From Cryptomeria japonica (taxonomy: Eukaryota; Streptophyta; Pinopsida; Cupressales; Cupressaceae), in NCBI RefSeq assembly GCF_030272615.1, contig NC_081415.1, forward strand, positions 368,967,667 to 369,031,666: DNA of 64,000 nucleotides. Direction: 5' to 3'. The notes under the pieces are model-generated. The model was not told the origin of the DNA, ran no database searches, and saw only the letters and a program-made list of their open reading frames with translations. Positions 31,983 through 42,301 of the stretch are shown piece after piece; position 1 is the first letter of the stretch, and each line of letters starts with the position of its first letter. Made by a program: the position numbers and the translations under genes.

Positions 31983-32781
31983 TGTTGGCATATGCACACT
32001 CCAATGAGACAATGTATGTGATTGAAGGTTTTGTCATTGATGGCAACCTTGCAATCCTATGGCACCGGCAAAGGTATTATACCGGCATCAGCAGATCACA
32101 CTCTACACCGGCACTCAGGACACCGGCATCGGCACAGAAGAAAGGAAGTATACCGGCACAGAGGCCGACAGGATTTTGTTATATTATATTTTGTTTATTA
32201 TTGAAAAACTTTGTAAGCCGACTTGGCAAATTGTAAAATGACTCTTATATATAAAAGAGATCATTGTAGACATTAAAAACATGATATGAGATATAAGCAT
32301 TAAGGAAAAATATTAGGCAGACCTATTATGCGAAATATAGGTTAAGGGGTTTATGTAAGCAACAGAGCAACAACCGGTACTAGATCAGGCATTGAAGATG
32401 CTATTGTAAAGCAGTACAAGATATTGGATTTGTATAATCCTCATTGTAAGTCAGTGAGACTTCCCATTGAGCAGTGAGCTCTAGGTAGTTGGCCTTCCTG
32501 CATGTGTAGGCCCCTATTGTAAGTAATATTCTCTTATTGGCCAATGAGTGAATATTGTGGGTCCCAAATCCCACTGAGGTTTTTCCCACACTGGGTTTCC
32601 TTGTTAAACTTTGTGTTATGGTGTGCTTTTCATGTGGATGTTCTTGATTCTGTTTATTGCATTATTTCTTGCATACTGGTACACTGTTATATTTTGTTCT
32701 GCATGTTTTAAGTTAAGAAATTCTAAATACCAGTTAGATACTGATTCACCCCCCCTCTCAGTATCTGTGGGATTCCTAACA
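31983..32781 (+). mobile_element. Solo copia-type LTR, 799 bp, TSD TGGAA
   Basis: It starts TGTTGGCATATGCACACTCC and ends TGGGATTCCTAACA, with a perfect TGGAA duplication at 31978-31982 and 32782-32786. It carries the TTTGTCATTGATGGCAAC motif at 32030-32047, five ACCGGCA copies at 32060-32160, a TATA box at 32245 and the CACCCCCCCTCTCAG end block. No internal sequence exists, so it is a recombination product of a once longer element. Confidence 0.92.
32245..32257 (+). promoter_or_regulatory. TATA box of the 799-bp LTR
   Basis: TTATATATAAAAG lies about 90 bp after the ACCGGCA cluster, a normal promoter layout for an LTR U3 region. Confidence 0.6.
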
Positions 32782-32802
32782 TGGAAGAATATGGAGTAGA
32801 GT

Positions 32803-33171
32803 GACATGAACTCTACTAAGCTTTCTATTTTACATAGTCCCTACCATCAACTTATTGTGACTCTTGTACTTATTTTTATTGGTTAATCCATCATGTTCAG
32901 TTGTGAATAAAAGGATGTTCGCTATATTTATCTTATCTTCAACTAAATAAACCCATAAAGTGTATGTTTCCTTTGTTCATGGTTAGTGGCATGAACTCTA
33001 CTAAGCTTCTCATTTTACATAGTCCCTACCATCAACTTATTGTGACTCTTGTACTTATGTTTTATTGGTTAATCCATCATGTTCAGTTGTGAATAAAAGG
33101 ATGTTCACTATATTTATCTTGTCTTCAACTAAATAAACCCATAAAGTGTATGTTTCCTTTGTTTGTGGTTA
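32803..33171. repeat. Tandem duplication, two 185-bp units
   Basis: Bases 32803-32987 and 32988-33171 are nearly identical, from CATGAACTCTACTAAGCTT to AGTGTATGTTTCCTTTGTT. There are few differences, so it is fairly recent. Confidence 0.9.
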
Positions 33172-34857
33172 TTTAACTTTATTTTTCTTGAGTAATTTAT
33201 AGAACTATTTGGTGGACATAATATGGAGCTTTGGTTAACACTTTTACACAACGGTCCTTTTGAGAATATACCATAGGATCTGGGTGTACCATACATGGAG
33301 ATTTGGCATTCACACAACAATCTTGAGCAATTTTTCTCTCTATTTTCCCATATGTACATTCTCCTTGATTAATTCTTGCAAAAATGACATGTAAATTGGA
33401 TGAGTATGTGATGTTTACCAGTGTGTAAATTTCCTATATACTTAGTTGAAAATTCAATCACTTAATTGCCTTAATAAAAATGTCTTATTTATTTTTAATA
33501 TTGTAAATATAAGGAAGATGTAATAAGTTAAAACAAATTGTTTGAATTAGATGCATTAATCAATTTTAGTGAAGTTAGCTATATTATTCGTGTAAAAGGT
33601 ATTTTGTAATAGAATTTGAAATGTATATTAAGTGAAATATTTATTGAAATAACCTTTTTCAAAATAAATTGTTGAATTGTGAAAAGGAACAAAATGTGAT
33701 TGGGGTTTAGGGATTTTGGTGTGAAATTGTTAAAAGGGAAGGATTTTAGAATTACTTTTACTCGTTTCTTCTTCTCCATTTGCACAAGTCCATTCTTTTT
33801 GCAAATAGATTTCTTGGGGTGTCTTGAGAATTGCTAAAGGATTGGTGAGATAAGGTATTTGAAATATTACAAACTATGTGTGTGGGTGCAAGAAATATCT
33901 CCTTCAACATTTTTTAAAGTTTGCAATAAAAAATAAAGGTATTCCAATTTATGCACTTTCTTGCTAGGATTATTGTTTATAACATGCCCACATTAGATAG
34001 CCACATATGGTTTCCATTTTACAATTTACGATTTAAGGATGGTAAAGTAGTTTATTGTTTTTTTATTATTATAAATTTTAATTTATCATCATAATTATCA
34101 CAAATTTTCTTCAAAATGTTATGTCATATAAAAAATGCATTGTTGTACTTCATAAGCTCATAAGGGTATTCTTTAATTTTATAGATTTTGACTTCTAATT
34201 TTTTGTAAGAAATTTGAGGTAAACATGATTTTTGCTTGGTGCTTGAATTGTAAAATTATAAATATTAAAATTTGAGTCTTATGAATCTATTTTACTTTGT
34301 ACGATAAAACTGAGAGGAAGCAATGGAATCTATAAATACTTCATACACTAATATTTGACAAAAAAAAATGAAGAGAAAAAAAATTATAATTGCAAGAAAG
34401 AATACATGTTGCACATATAATATATCACAATGCACAATGCTTAGATGGCGAATAACCTATCAATAGAAAAATTTAATATTCTAAATCATGAACCATTTGT
34501 AATAGCAACAACAAAAATTACAATACAATCTTAAGGACATGACATGAGTATCACCAACATATAAAATTGGACCAATTTTGACAACCAAGAAATACCTACA
34601 AATCAACTAAAAAACCATGCCATAGTTCATATCAAAGCACTAATAAATAGGAAAATAATTAACAACAAACCGAGAGTGGTTTTTTAGATATTAGAAACCA
34701 ATTATATAGAGGAAATATACAATATAGTAGCCTCAACTCTAGTCAAAATGATCACCAAAATATGAACAACATAATTCATCTAATAAAAAGGATTTCATAT
34801 TAATCAAAATGCAAATAGTATTATTAGAAGAACTATCAAAAGAGTAGGTTAGAAGCA
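33172..34857. other. Non-coding AT-rich sequence
   Basis: No gene recognised on either strand. Confidence 0.4.
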
Positions 34858-35215
34858 TTGTCATTCCTCGCAACAATCCTTGTTCCTGCTAAACTCTATT
34901 TGATCAAAAATATAGGTGCCAATGAAAACTTCAACTTCATCCTTTTGTACAAGGTCCTTCACAATAGGTTCAACTCTGTTATTGACTATTCCTTCCATCT
35001 TTCTTTTCTTAGCAAGGATTAGAATATTATGAGACTGCATATACTCCTTTAAATTTCTTAGCTACTCTTGATTGAAGTTGTTTCTTCTCTAGGGCCAAAG
35101 CTAGACACTTTTGATCTCTTCTTTGTATACAACAACTAAGTCTTCCTCCAACAAAATGAAAAATCTATCTTTTGGAATCTCTAAGATCATGTAAACCTAC
35201 AAAATAATAGAAGAT
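34858..35215 (-). pseudogene. Coding-like relic, unknown
   Basis: The minus strand gives MILEIPKDRFFILLEEDLVV, then two stops, and in the same frame AKKRKMEGIVNNRVEPIVKD and DEVEVFIGTYIFDQIEFSRN before a stop. The charged composition over more than 100 codons looks like former protein. No family recognised; a decayed retroelement ORF is most likely. Confidence 0.3.
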
Positions 35216-35987
35216 TAGTTGATCTCACACTAAGGCTCGGTAAGACACCTCCTTTTTCCTTGAAAAGCTTCTCCATTCCTTCTTTTCTAGATTTTTCATA
35301 AGATCTCATTAGTAGAGACAAGCTAAGAAGCATTCAAATCAATACAGAAACACTTGAAATATCCAAATAAAATATCAAACAAAGAAATGTCATTTTTCTT
35401 GCCCCAACTCAATTTGAAACAAAGAAATGAAAATCATAAATTATGGTACAATGGAAAGAAAAAAATAGATGCTAAATTGATTTAATCTGATCAAATAATG
35501 GGTGAATTTGAGGATGAATTCTTATAGAAAAGAGATCAATATTAACATCTATTTTTTTCAATATAAGCAACCATCTAAAGCATGACTTTTTTGTTTCAAC
35601 TTTATCTGACCAAATCCAATTTAAGACGACCCATTTGACATCAATTTAATTAAGCTTCTAGTTTAATTATTCTCATTTAGTTAATAAAAAATTAATAGCC
35701 CTCTTAGTCATCATTTGATCAAATTTAGTTCAATTAGGCCATCTAAAGTTTATCAAAATCTCTATATTGAATGACAATACAACAATGAATTTCAAATTGT
35801 GCATTGCTTTCTCAACGCCCCATATGTTATTTTTTAACTAGCAAGAATTTGAAAATCAATTAAACCAATAGTGATTTTCCAAAACCATGGGCCAAAAAAA
35901 ACTCAAAATCCCAATGCCCAAGTTGGTCATAATCTCTTCTCTCGTAGACTAGTTTTAGAAGATGCCCTTAGAGCTATAATAATGTAT
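35216..35987. other. Non-coding sequence
   Basis: No gene recognised. It ends with the CATAT target site of the next element. Confidence 0.4.
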
Positions 35988-35992
35988 CATAT

Positions 35993-36328
35993 TGTTAGAG
36001 CATATTTAGCTATTAGTTGTTTTTTGACAACTCATTATGTTTTTTTGTTTAAGTTCACTTAGGAGTGCTTATTTTAGTTGTGCACCTAGTTTAGTTTTTA
36101 TGCACCTAGTTAGCCAGAGTTGAACTTTATTTAGCTCATCATGCTTGCACTTTAGTTCTCCTAGATTTAGCACAGTGCTTTGTTTTTAAGCACATCATTG
36201 TAAAATTGTAACTCATTCTCTATTCTTTGCTTTTGAGTAATATAGCATTATTTTGTGCAACTCTCTTGTGGAAGGTGTTCTTGTTTGCCATTTGATCTTG
36301 CAGGAGCTTGCTTTGCAAAAATTCAACA
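35993..36328 (+). repeat. 5' LTR (336 bp) of the 35993 element
   Basis: Aligns with 39123-39436. It has an extra CACCTAGTTTAGTTTTTATG segment, a local duplication, relative to the 3' copy. Confidence 0.92.
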
Positions 36329-36830
36329 TGGTATCATAGCGCGGATTCAGAAGCCCATTCTCAATTTTTGAGGGTTTTTTTACTCAAAAGAGTTGCAAGA
36401 TCCCAGATTTGTTTTTTTTGTGGATCTGGTTGCAGGCAAGTTTTATATCAGTTTTAGAGAAAAATGAGCATCACCATCGCCTCCACAACATTGAAAAACC
36501 CTAAGATTGACTATCATTTCATCAAGATCTGAGCAATTGAAATTTGGGGTCAAATTCACTAAGGGCATGTTTTTTGAGGCGATTTCTAGAGGTAGCTGAA
36601 AATCTGGTCCATTCGGGGCAAAACAGATATCGCCAAATCGTGTTCAAAAGACTCAAGAACCCTAAGATCGCCTGTCAAAATTTTTTAAGGACATGTTTTT
36701 TTGTACAAGTACAATTTCCTACCATCCTGCACCAGTGATTGCATCAGCAAAAACTCAGGTTCAAAAAAAGTTTTTCATTTCTTAAATTTTTTTTTATGAT
36801 GGGGAGCAATTTTTTGGGAAAAAAGTTGGC

Positions 36831-37338
36831 TTTAGGGGAAGAGTACCAACAGTGGATATAGATCCAATAGTAGATAGTTTTTTGTCAACCCAACCCCCCA
36901 ATTACTAATTTAAAGGAGCCAAAAAAAATGATGATGAAAAGCTTATTAATAAATTTCACATTTACCAACAACCGATAATTTTTTCTTTTTCGACCTTTTT
37001 TTATCCATAATTGGCCCATTTGTGCACCACTACTAGGACATTTGTGCATAACTACTAGGGCATTTATCCACAAGTACTAGCAATTTGGGGTTGATGGTTA
37101 TTGGAACATCTGTAAGTAGGTATTGAACGACACTTTGAAATGTGTTCTTTTTGACCCTTGTGTGCATAACTGATCCCACAACATGCATCGTTACTACCTA
37201 GAAGCCAAAACCTTAGTTATAAGTAGTTAAGTTGCATTCGAAGACAACCAAATTAAAATTGTTGAAATCTGATGTACGGTTTAAGAGTTATAGGTGTGCA
37301 AAGTTAGCTATATCCACTACTAGTGCTCTTCCCCTAAA
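36831..37338. mobile_element. 508-bp inverted-repeat (MITE-like) element
   Basis: The ends TTTAGGGGAAGAGTACCAAC (36831) and, in reverse complement, TTTAGGGGAAGAGCACTAGT (37338) match at 27 of 31 positions through AGTGGATATAG. The interior has no transposase. A clear target duplication is not visible; TA or TWA is possible. Confidence 0.55.
37017..37081. repeat. Three tandem 22-bp units
   Basis: CATTTGTGCACCACTACTAG, CATTTGTGCATAACTACTAG and CATTTATCCACAAGTACTAG start at 37017, 37039 and 37061, inside the MITE-like element. Confidence 0.85.
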
Positions 37339-37707
37339 ACTTCTTAAAAAAAGGGTCAAAGGGTAATTTTTTTTTTTAAAAGGCAAATCAAATTTTTGAA
37401 CCCCATTCATACCCTTTTCTGCATAACAAGTACTTTTTTGTACCTTTCTTACATTAGCAACTTTGGTTGTTTTTTTGGTGGCCCCCACTAATTTGGCTGC
37501 CTCTACTAAAATTGGGGGTTCATCTAATTTTAGTCCCCCACACTATTTTTGGTTGAGGAATCATTAAAAAGAATATTTTGGAGGATTTTTGGAGGGGTTT
37601 GATTTATTTGCCACATCAACAATGCCACATCAACACAGTTTGCGAGTTTGACTTCTTTGACCAGTTTGACCTTCCAAGCCATAAAAAGCAGTGTTTGGTT
37701 TTTTGTT

Positions 37708-38020
37708 CATAACTTGGTCATACGAGCTCTGTTTTTTTACTTCTACATATCGTCAGAAAGCTTGTTCTAGTGCCAATATGTACATGGTGGTAGTTTTGTT
37801 ATATTTTTCTCCGGGTGTCTACTACAAGCCTACAAAGTCAGACTTATTTTGCTCACTTTGGGGCCATAACTTGGGCAAATGAACTTCATTTCTTTACTTC
37901 TATACATTGTCAGAAGGCTCTCATAGTCACCTATCGAGATATACTACTATTTTTTGCAAATTTTTCCCCAAGTAAATTTTAATCAGTCTTTTGTATTTTT
38001 TCAATTCATGGCTGATCACT
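37708..38020 (+). repeat. Degenerate ~157-bp repeat inside the LTR element
   Basis: CATAACTTGGTCATACGAGC... at 37708 recurs in altered form as CATAACTTGGGCAAATGAAC at 37865. Both are followed by TTTACTTCTA-ACAT-GTCAGAA. A third, weaker start lies near 38018. Confidence 0.5.
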
Positions 38021-39122
38021 TGGTCATTCTGGCTCGTGGAATCTTTATCTTTCTAGTGGATGGCTTCTCTTGGTTTTTACTACATGTATTTGCAACACTT
38101 TTCCCTATTTGGGAATTTTGAGCATTCTTTTTAAGGACTTCTTTGGTTGTAGACACACTAAGATAAAGTGTCACTCTTGTGTATGATTTTTGGGGGGATT
38201 TTTCACATTCTGTCATGCCTTATTTTGTACATGAATTGTATTATAAAGTTTCACGGGGGGTTGTGTAGTGCATTTTGTTTTTCCATCAAACCTTTGTCTA
38301 GTGAGTGTTCCTCAATGACAAAATTGAATCTTAGAGATTCTTGTCCCATGCATGTATGCATTAATTGCATGCCCTTTTTTAGTTGCAAGTACTTTCTTGA
38401 GCACATTCAGATTCTCCTTCATACACTTCATGGTGACACATAGTTTCAATGGATCTGTTATGCCTCTCCCTCATTAGCATTATGGGGGGGCTTTTGTTGT
38501 TAGTGCTAAGGCTTCCTTGGTTTCATCTTGGAGGCAACCTTCCATCCTCAATTAACCGATATTATTTAAACTATTGGCACCTATATTTTCAACTCGCATA
38601 TTGTTCTTACATGGTTTAGTAATGTCATTGGGGTCACTCATGGAGATTAATGTGCCATCTATATATTTGACTGACAAATGTTTTGTCTTTGCTTGTCATC
38701 TGATTGTCTGATTAGTGTCATTGGGGGCACTCATGCAAATTGTTGTCTTCTTGATCCTGATGGTCATCTTGGTTTCAAAGGAGGTTCTTCATTTAGCACT
38801 ATAACAGTTATCATTCAACATATGTCTACAACTTCTTTGTGCTTCAAGGATGTTATCAATGTTCCTATTCTTCTAGGACATTTTTCTTCTATGCTTCTTA
38901 GTCCTTCACTCCCTTTTGCAGTTCATGTTTCTTTTCATGCATTGCATCTCTCGCTTTTGGAGAGGGTTTTTTCCCACATGGTTTTTCTCCTTTTCTCCAC
39001 TTAGAGAGACTTCATTGGTTTGTACATGGGTACCTAATCAGGTCTTTTGTTTTCGGGACCCATTTCTATTTTCATGCATTTGAAGATTTTTCCTACTCAC
39101 CCTAAGTTTCACTTAAGGGGGT

Positions 39123-39436
39123 TGTTAGAGCATATTTAGCTATTAGTTATTTTTTGACAACTAGTTATTCTTTTTTGTTTAAGTTCACCTAGGAGTGCTT
39201 ATTTTAGTTGTGCACCTAGTTAGCTAGAGTTGAGCTTTATTTATCTCCTCACGCTTGCACTTAGTTTTCTTAAATTTAGCACAATACTTTCTTTATAAGC
39301 ACCTCATTGTACAATTGTAACTCATTTTGTATTCTTTGATTTTGAGTTATATAGCATTCTTTTGTCCAACTCTCTTGAGGAAGGTGTTCTTGTTTGCCAT
39401 TTGATGTTGTAGGAGCTTGTGTTGCAAAATTCAACA
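39123..39436 (+). repeat. 3' LTR (314 bp) of the 35993 element
   Basis: Follows the polypurine tract directly and ends at the CATAT duplication. Confidence 0.92.
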
Positions 39437-39441
39437 CATAT

Positions 39442-40376
39442 AATTCATCATATGAAACTCCCAAATTTGGCAACACATGTTTGGTTTACATAAATCATTC
39501 AAAGAAGCATTTTGACTCATCATAATGCTATTCGAGGTTCCAATGCAAGCCCCTTATAATCATCCTCTTACATGTCATGAGAATCTATCATAAGTAACTC
39601 CCTTATTACACTATCTTAAGTTGGTCTTACACATCATAATGGCATTAAAAACACTTACAACCTCTTACACACATGCAAACTAGTGGTACCTCATACTAGG
39701 ACAACCTAGTCCTCCTGTGAGTAAAAAATAGTAAAACAATACAAATTAAATACAAACATATAACAAATACAAACATCAAGAATGCAACGTTGAGACAACA
39801 AAACATAAATAACTCATTTTGGAAATGCGACGTTTCTTATCTTTTGGGTGTGAATGTCACAATTTTTGGCCTCATTTCCTATGTCATGACCATTTTGTGT
39901 AAAATGATTATTTCAATTAGTGGATGAATTATGTTTATTCATATTTATGATTTAGGGTATTTAAAAGTTAAAAAATGTTACATTTTGATAAATTTATGTC
40001 CATTTTAGTTTTAAAAATTGTACAATTTAGGTAGAAATTATTCACATAAAATTTATGTTTGATCCATGTCATCTCCCAACATAGTTTGGTTAATTTGTAT
40101 ATCTCAGTGTGTATGTTAAATTATATTATGGGTACCATCTATATGGGTCTAAGCTTGAATTTGAAACTTATTCTCTATGGTAGCTATAATTATAAGTACA
40201 ATAACCTTGCATTTGAGTCCCCTAGTGAAAAATTGGTCATGGTGATTTTTATGTCATTGTTGGGATGTTTTGAATTTTGTTTGTTATTTTATTTGAATCT
40301 CCAAATTAGTTATGGTGGACTTTATATTTTTAATGTGGTGTGTTTTTTACAAGTTTTGAAGGGGCCCTAAAACCCT
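39442..40376. other. Non-coding sequence
   Basis: No gene recognised; the ORF at 40059-40370 is hydrophobic but lacks features and is probably chance. Confidence 0.4.
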
Positions 40377-40522
40377 TTATAAAAGATCCTTAAGAAAAAA
40401 GAGCATTAAGAAACAAGAAGGAACAAACATCTAAAAAACCAGCAAAGATACTAGCAAAATCCAACAAAAAAGCCCCACATAACCAGCAACGCAGCCAAAA
40501 TAGACAAAACACAGAAAAGGAC

Positions 40523-42301
40523 CTACTTAATGTTTTTCAGGGCATTAGCCAAATTTCCGCTAATCCCATACAATTCTTTAATATTATCCCTAAGTTTAGG
40601 GATTTCCTTAGAAGAGGTCACAGCAACTTTCTTCATGCTCGCCCTTGTTCTCTTTGTCGCTCCACTAGGAACACTTTCCGCAGTCCCAGTCTCGATGGCA
40701 TCTTCATCAATATCAAGGTCCACGACGGGTTTGGGAGTGCTGGAGCTTTCAAGGACCTTACAGATTTCCTCTAGGTTCTTAGTAATAGTTGTCAAGATAT
40801 CTGGAATCATAACCAATAGGTTTTTCATAGCATTTTTTCCCTCCTCTAGATTATCAATATGAGCTTCCATCTTCTTAGCTTTTTCCTCCATGTCCTGCTT
40901 CCATTGCTTCTGGTCCCTTTCATCTTTCTTCCTTTTCTCTTCCAACTGCTTCCCATTTTTTTCCAGATTCTTAATAACTTCATAAGTCCACCTATCAAAA
41001 CCCAATCTAGCCTCAGATAGGTTTTTGAGATTATCCAGAAATAACCCTTCTCCAGCATACTCCTTATCCTTGCTTGGATTCTCTTTGTCTATTTCCTGCT
41101 CAAATTCCTTATTCTTCTCCTTCTCAATATCCATTTATTTTTCCTCATTAATCTTATCATCCTTCTACTCCATTGGCTGGCTATTGTCATGGCTTAAACT
41201 AACACTGTGGGTAGGATTATCTTGGTCGGACACATCCTCTGCTTCTCCTTCCTCTTCCCCCACATCCTCTTCTTTCCAACTTTCCTCCCCTCCAGACTCA
41301 TCTATTTCCATCTCACTACCATCTTTTCTGGAATCCTCTAAATCATTCTTGTCCTCTTGAATTTTCGTCCCAGTAGCACTTTTGCTCTTTTTGCTCTGAG
41401 TTGAATCTTCCTTGTTGGGCCCGCCTTCCTCCACCTTTCTCTTACCTTTCCCTGGAGACGCAGAAAATCTCTTATTTTTTTGGATAGCAAGGATTTTGGA
41501 GTGCTCATAGATGAGAAAAATGAGGCCACAATGAAGCATCGGATTCAAAGGATTCTTGTTGTGCTTGTTAAGAGACCTCGACAGAGACCTGAAGAGGTAG
41601 TAGGGCAGAGAAATCTTTTTCTCATGCTTGAAATGATTTAACAACACAAAATGGTATGTGTGGGCCCTACTGAAATGACCCTCCACTATAATGTATTCCA
41701 TGATAGCATTCAACACACAACCCCAAATTTTCTTAATGTTGCAAGCATCATAATATCCCTCCGTAGCTTTACCAATTTTTGCCCTCTCCTTCTCTTTGCG
41801 CGGAAAAAGCTTAACCGCATTATTAGAAACTTTCAAATCTCTAAAAAAATTAAGACCTAAGTGGGGCATACCTGTTACTATTGCTATGAGGTCCGCATCC
41901 AACTTAAACCTCACACCATGAATTTTGAATGACTAGTTAATCTAGTTTTCAGTGATTTTAGTGATTGCAAGATTAACCCTACCTTTATCATAATCGACCA
42001 GCTTCTCCATGGAATTCGTCATGAACCCTTTTTCCAGCTTAGTCCATACCTTTGGCATTTCCTTCCATCTGGAGATGTTATCTGGTTCCTCCCTCCTTAA
42101 ATGCCCTCTCATTTTCAAGTTCAAAATACCAACTCTGTTCTTCTGCAGTTTCAGAGCTTCCTTCCAGTTGCCTCTCAAAATTTTGAAAACATTAACCCAC
42201 AAAGTCTGCAGAGGATTAATATCTTTGATTAGGATTTTGCCACTTTGCCAAGTAATCATAACCTTTCTATAAATGTGTATATTACTCATTACAACTTTCA
42301 T
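40523..42301 (-). pseudogene. LINE downstream ORF ('ORF3'), unknown protein
   Basis: A single minus-strand frame of 593 codons runs from the ATG at 42301 to the stop at 40523, with premature stops only in two short clusters (near 41942 and 41165-41135). Its ATG overlaps the RNase H stop as ATGA. Residues ~1-120 are basic. Residues ~125-250 have HGVRFKLDADLIAIVTGMPH and GRVNLAITKITEN next to it, then WGCVLNAIMEYIIVEGHFSR, HTYHFVLLNHFKHEKKISLP and YYLFRSLSRSLNKHNKNP. This pattern is like ORFs annotated as plant transposon proteins of unknown function. Next come a Lys/Glu/Ser-rich acidic linker (~260-380), a coiled coil (NLEKNGKQLEEKRKKDERDQ) and a basic tail. It carries no polymerase or nuclease motif. 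Function is unknown; an RNA- or particle-binding role is speculation. Confidence 0.65.

Larger units (their letters stand above)
35993..39436 (+). mobile_element. Non-coding copia-type LTR element, TSD CATAT
   Basis: The 5' LTR 35993-36328 and 3' LTR 39123-39436 both start TGTTAGAGCATATTTAGC and end AATTCAACA. Target duplications are perfect (CATAT at 35988-35992 and 39437-39441). A primer site TGGTATCATAGCGCGG (36329) and polypurine tract TTAAGGGGGT (39113-39122) flank a 2.8-kb interior with no polyprotein. Only a short gag-like opening (MSITIASTTLKNPKIDY) near 36464 remains. It must have used proteins of another element to move. The LTRs differ by a 22-bp indel and many substitutions, so the insertion is old. 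Confidence 0.93.
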
